This document shows positions 59,111-64,000 of a stretch of DNA of 64,000 bases, one piece after another. The DNA is taken from contig JAMJFZ010000320.1 of assembly GCA_026225945.1 (NCBI GenBank), positions 13,661,001 to 13,725,000 of the forward strand, given 5' to 3'. The DNA comes from Cricetomys ansorgei (lineage: Eukaryota; Chordata; Mammalia; Rodentia; Nesomyidae). The notes under the pieces were generated by a model, which saw only the letters and a list, made by a program, of their open reading frames with translations, had not been told where the DNA came from and searched no databases. Numbering within the stretch: the first letter of the stretch is position 1; each line of letters begins with the position of its first letter. The position numbers were made by a program, and so were the translations under genes.

Positions 59111-59126
59111 AAAGAAAGAGAAAAGT
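58673..59126 (+). mobile_element. B1 SINE with ~300-base GAAA/GGAA tract
   Basis: B1 (58673-58824) whose A tail opens into a 300-base purine-only tract of AAAG and AAGG blocks (58826-59126). ORFs rich in Lys/Glu or Phe/Leu/Ser are artefacts. Confidence 0.93.
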
Positions 59127-59478
59127 TAAAGATTTCCAACAAATTCCATTTAATTATTAACACCTATCAAATAAAACAACAATTACAACATTTTGAAGAT
59201 CTTAAGCTTTGGCTAGAGTCAGTAAATACTTCAGACTTCAGTCCATAAGCTAAAATAAGATTTCGGAGGAAATGAGAGGAGCTGGGTGTTAAAAAAGAAA
59301 GCAGCTGAAAAACAAAATCAAAAACAAAGATCAAAAAGCAGATGAGTCATCTCAAAGTCCCTTCCCTGGTGAGGCAGGGACAGGGACAACGTAGACAAGT
59401 GAATGACTGGTCCAAATACCACCATCTCTCTTACATCCGTATTAAAACGCGGGGATTCCATATTCCACATTCTGTTAC

Positions 59479-59746
59479 CTGAAAGTAGCGTGTCTGGGGA
59501 AAATAGCTCTTGCCTCCTCCTTGTTTTGGTTCCTTAACAGGTCAAAGAACAAGTATGGTTTTAGCTTGGAAGCGTAGAACGTCAGCATCAGTGAGTCATC
59601 TTGATCTTCAGTCAAGTCTGCTGGGGCCCAGGGCAAGCGCTTGGTCCAAAGCAATGCTCTCTTGTTTGTTATCCGCATCTCCTGAATTAGCCTCACGTTC
59701 TGCTTCTTGAGCCTTGCCCAGAGGAACTTCAGAAAGAATGAGTACA
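59479..59746 (-). CDS. Probable coding exon of an upstream gene, same strand as Nedd1
   Basis: The minus-strand frame reads KKQNVRLIQEMRITNKRALL, WTKRLPWAPADLTEDQDDSL, MLTFYASKLKPYLFFDLL and NQNKEEARAIFPRHATFR: balanced composition and no repeat content. It ends at a good donor CAG|gtaaca (59478), although TAA would also stop the frame there. The acceptor may be at 59747 (actcaag) or, with a better pyrimidine tract, at 59727 (ttctttctgaag). I do not recognise the protein. By mammalian gene order (Cfap54 then Nedd1, same strand) a Cfap54 3' exon is plausible; this is inference only. Confidence 0.45.
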
Positions 59747-60149
59747 CTTGAGTTGGTAGAAAACATGTGATTGCTTAACCGTGCTCAGTTAAAAATGACA
59801 TAGCTACTGTGTGAGAGACTACTTGTATTTTACAATAAAAACCCATAGGAAGGACCCTATCCTACCAAACGTTCGCAAAGACAACCCCGTCTTCCTGTCC
59901 ACTTTCAGCTCAGCCTCAGCAGAGCAGTGAGTGATCTGAATGCAAATCTCCCTGCAACAACCCATTTCGAATTCTGTAACTCCCCAGCCTCCTTACCAAA
60001 GCCCATTCCATAGCCTGTAGGCAGGTGAACCTCTCCCTCTGCTTCTTTTACAATCCCTGCACCATCATCCCAGCTCAGCTGAGCTATTCTTTAACCGATG
60101 CATTTCTTGGAAAGTCCAGTGCGGTGAAGGGACTGGATGTTCGGGCCCT

Positions 60150-60475
60150 TCCAAAATGCACACGTTGGAATCCTGACCCTGAAGGTGATGTGGGACTTTG
60201 GGGGCTGATTAGATGATGAGGACAGACCATGTGATCAGAATCAGTGTCTTTAAGGGAAGTATCTAGAAGAAACCCCGAAGGGGAAGTAAGTCCCTTTTAG
60301 TGTGTAAGGACAGAGGTAAAAGTTACCATCCGTGATACAGGGGTAGGCCTTTAACAGGTGTCAAATTTCTTGGCACCTTGATCTTGGACTTGCCAGCCCC
60401 ACAGTTGTGAAAGATAAATGTCTGTTATTTGTAAGCCACACAGTTGTGGCAGTCTCTTATAACACTCCAGAGTAA
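60150..60475 (+). mobile_element. Ancient MaLR/MLT-like LTR
   Basis: gttggaatcctgaccctga ... ccttgatcttggacttgcc ... gataaatgtctgttatttg ... a sequence series I know from old mammalian LTRs. Diverged; subfamily not assigned. Confidence 0.6.
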
Positions 60476-62486
60476 GATAAAAAATAAAGGCACTCTCCAA
60501 TTTGCCTTGAGACCCCCCCAAATTCGTAATTTCTGGAGTCTAGAATATTAACTTCCATCTTTATCAGGTTATTTCTTACTTCAGCACACAGTTTTAGTTT
60601 AACAGTTGTCTTAAGCTAGGTTTCCTAGACAACAGAGCATAAAGAAAGAGATCAATGATTATTTCTGGAGAGGGCAGGCCTGTGAAAGCAAGAAACCGTG
60701 AAAAAAGAAACTGAGTGAAACGAGAAAGAACATTAAACGTGTTACGGAACTGACCACCACTGCTTCACGGTGACCCTTGAAGACAAGTTTTGTTTTGTTT
60801 TTGTGCATATCAGGTACCTCAGACTTCTCAAGGAAACGATGCTTCAGAGAATCAAAGATTATCCATCTATTCGCCCAGAGCTCTCTGATTCTTGTTTCCC
60901 ATTGGTTGTAGGGTCGGGCAGTGTGGTCATAGCCACATGCCTGGGGAACACATATATGGGGCCTGCTTCTCAGAGGGCCCAGGCAAATTACGGGGAGGGA
61001 AATCACAAGTGGCATTTACTTTTACCTCACCAGCCTTCTGCCAGAGCCCCACAAACACAAGGTGTCGGAAACATCTGGGAGTAGCAAGATGAAATGATGA
61101 GAAGAACTGAGAAGGTAAACTTGGCTTCCTCCTTATTGCAGGCCACAGGCTCCCTTGGTTTGTAGGGAAAAGAAGCTTTTGAATTGGATGAGAGGTTGAA
61201 AATGCCATGTATCCTGGGATGGCTCTTGTAATAATTGAGAGTCAACCTCAACTTCGGAGATGGGATTTATTCATATATTCAAAATGACAAGAAAACAGTG
61301 AGCATCTTGGAAAGAATATATCATCCATGGCGTGGAAGGGCTTGCCAAGGGAGCTTGTCCAAAGGGCACTGTAATAAGACTGCTGTATACTACACCTTTT
61401 GTAGGGTTTGAGAGGCAGGGGGATAATGAGAAACGTACAGCACGTCAATGAAATCGCTTTGAAACTTTCCATCCAACTTGTCAGACGATAACATTTTATT
61501 GCATTAAGAAAACACGTTTGAAAATTACACATGAGACAATACCCGTTTTCTACGAGGATTTTTAGAATAGAACCTTGAAGCTGTGTTTTGTTTTAAGGCA
61601 AGACAAGGCATGCGTTCCACAGGATTCAGAGCCCTTTTAAATATGAATTGAGAGCAGCATTTCTAAATGGCCTAAAATTTATGCAGCATAAGCCAAGCTC
61701 AAATTTGAAACACTCATGCTGCAAAGTAACAGCCAAGCTCAAATTAAAAAATCCCATTTCAAGATGCACTACTCATGAGTTATACCAGTGTTAAACAGTG
61801 ATCATGACTGTCAATCCTTTCACGAAACGAGTTCGTACCACTGCTCTCTCATGCGATGTTGCAGACCTGTGTCTCGGCTAACATTAGACTCGGTGCTCCT
61901 GTGGTCCTGAGCCACTTCCATTATGCATCTTCACTCAGGCTCCAAGATGCCAACCGGCCGTCTTTCCCTTATTTCCCCTGTACGCCTACGTCACACGGAA
62001 GACATGTATGCCTGAGGGAGAGGCTTTATGCATCCCTCTTGCTTCTTCTCCTTTCCCTCTCTAGGCTCTTCCTTCTCCCGTTTCTCCTTTCCACAGTCTT
62101 CCTTGAGACATGAATTTCCCTTTTACCTGGTGCCACCACCTCCTGCTTGCTCAGAGCTTCCATTTACCCAAGCACTACATGCAATGGCCCATTTTCTCTA
62201 AAACCTCACCCTTGAGCAGTGTTAAGAAATGTCAGAGGCTTTGTAATTTCAACCCCTCTCTCCTTTCTCTGATACCAATCTTGAAAATCATTCACCTGAA
62301 ACAAAAGATTCAGAGATAAGGGAAAATAATCAATAAGCCATCTCCTCCGCCCCTTCCCCCCACCCAGTACCTTAGAGAGGTTGATACAGGGGCATATCAG
62401 CATCATCATGCTAAGGATGAGTCTCTAGGCAACATCAGAGAGGGAAGGAATAAGTATTTGCCCACTAGATAAACTATCCTGCAGCA

Positions 62487-62488
<2 letters not shown>
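60476..62488. other. Intergenic, mostly unique
   Basis: Minus-strand open frame 60659-61015 contains IRELWANRW and FDSLKHRFLEKSE with a possible donor at about 60816, but no convincing acceptor. The remainder has no recognised repeat or gene. Confidence 0.5.
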
Positions 62489-62544
<56 letters not shown>

Positions 62545-62547
62545 CAC
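62489..62547. repeat. (CA)n microsatellite
   Basis: Near-pure CA repeat. Confidence 0.95.
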
Positions 62548-62559
62548 ACATACACTTTT

Positions 62560-64000
62560 GTCAGCAGATGCTAAGTCCAAAAGTCAGTTTGAATTTTAGA
62601 AAACACGTTTTTGTCCTCTTCGTTTCACATCTGTCATGTGAATTATGCCAGAATGCATTCAATAAAGAGCCCTATTTTAATCGTTAATTATGATACCAAT
62701 ATACTGGTTGCATTGTGTTCTAGTGTGACTCGCACTTTCGGACTTCAAAGAGCTTGCCCAGATTTAATTAATCTTTAGCTCTGCTAATGAAAGGCATCTC
62801 TTCTACCCGGCGTGAGTTTGGGTTTCTAATCTGTTCCTTAAGGTCACCTCATTTTTCTCGAAAATGTACATTTATAATTTAACACCACAGATCTTTCACA
62901 TTCCCTATTAAGCAATTATTTTGATTACTTCATTATCTCTCTCTTTTTTCTCCTAGGCGATTTAGGTTGGCTTCTGCCTACGACCAGCCAAGTGTAATTT
63001 CGACGTTCTCCCCCGCTCCCTTTATTAGTGTGATCTGCATTAGCAAGGGATTCATTTCCATTCCAAAGACTGAAAACAATTTCATTATCTGATAAAAATT
63101 ATCTTCTCATACACGGTGAGAAGCAATTCTCCTCATTTATGGTCTCATTAGGCATCTCATCTGCCCAATCCATCTTCCCAATACTTCTTTCCGGAAGTAA
63201 TCATCCTGTGACTCAACTCAGGAGAGTTTGGACCAGGGATTCTTGCTTGTACTTTCCTTCCCTCTCCTCGCTGTTGCCTAATGGAGTTGCTGCACCAGCT
63301 CCTCTGTGAGTCTTTGCTGTTTCCCTCTCTTCCTTTAACATTCTGTTCAGGCTTCATTCTACTTTCTACAAGGTTATATTGGAAGCTGTAAACGTAGGGA
63401 TTGGTTGTCCTTCATACATTATGAACATCTTTTCTGCTGGGCCACAGCATACAGATCTTTGACTCTTCAGAGTCCAGCACTGTGTCTAGTATAGAATAAT
63501 GTTCAAAAAGTGTATGCTGGGGGGGAAAAAAAGGGTTAAACACTCATGCAGACTTATTTTTATAAGAACTGAGTTTTAATGCGCTTGAAATTTTATTCTT
63601 TTCAAAACACAGGAGAGAGCTGGGAAAGCATCCCACTGCAGTAAGAAAACAGATCGGGCGTGGAAACTAAGACCGAGCTGAAGAGATGTACAGACCTGCA
63701 AGCCCCAGGAAAGGAAGTGGCTAGGCTGCCTTATTGGGAGCTAACATGTTTGCAAATTTGTGGGGACTCAGCTGAATAACAACGAAAACTCAGTGCATCT
63801 CAAGAGTTCACATGGGGCAAGATTCAAGTCTGAACTGGAAGCCTCTGTGCTACAAGACAATGAACCGTAACTGCATCTTCTCTCCACAGCTCCTAGGACT
63901 GATACAAGCCTCTGAAAAGTTTCTCAGCCTGATGTCAGGCTTTTGATTGATTTCTGTTTATTTATTCATTCCTTTGACCTTTGGCCTTTAGCCAGCTGCG
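62560..64000. other. Repeat-free intergenic block, candidate conserved element
   Basis: 62600-63150 is free of recognisable repeats, keeps CpGs in AT-rich context and is dense in TAAT/TAATTA homeodomain-type words. No ORF of note. From 63150 to the end I see nothing specific. Confidence 0.4.

Noticed and set aside
58773..59163. Lys/Glu- and Phe/Leu-rich ORFs
   Set aside because: Purine tract from a B1 tail.

Overview
This is mammalian nuclear DNA from a muroid rodent. The evidence is numerous B1 SINEs, tRNA-type B2/B3/B4 SINEs, rodent L1 3' ends, MaLR and ERV LTRs, long CA/GT and GATA microsatellites, and a gene split by spliceosomal introns. Protein spellings in the exons differ at several sites from the mouse and human forms I know, so a muroid other than house mouse is likely; I cannot name the species. 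There are no bacterial features, and nearly all long ORFs are microsatellite, CpG-island or repeat artefacts.

Positions 1 to about 41,965 (minus strand): most of Nedd1, the WD40 protein that recruits the gamma-tubulin ring complex to centrosomes and spindles. I rebuilt 12 coding exons from splice sites and unbroken reading frame, plus one 5' untranslated exon in a CpG island at 41.5-42.2 kb. They encode residues 1 to about 603 of an expected ~660. The last exon or exons, carrying the end of the gamma-tubulin-binding region, lie beyond position 1. All exon phases join without a frameshift or stop. Intron 2 carries near-perfect U12-type (minor spliceosome) signals. Intron 1 holds a decayed tandem copy of the start-codon exon with its flanks. 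Intron 5 is 17.3 kb and holds a 2.9-kb L1, an internally deleted L1-like composite, and a B1 copy that carries 147 bases of 3' flank also found in intron 9.

Positions 42.2-64 kb: the flank upstream of Nedd1. It holds SINEs, a MaLR LTR, an ERV LTR with CCAAT and TATA boxes, two related solo LTRs about 360 bp apart (one nested in a SINE with a clean 6-bp target duplication), and several repeat-poor, CpG-retaining stretches that look like candidate conserved non-coding elements. Two minus-strand stretches (about 59.48-59.75 kb and 45.72-45.85 kb) look like protein-coding exons. From mammalian gene order they could be 3' exons of Cfap54, but that is inference, not recognition.

All clear B1 elements except one point the same way (+), antisense to Nedd1. 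Calls for LTR and SINE subfamilies are by eye and should be read as family-level.
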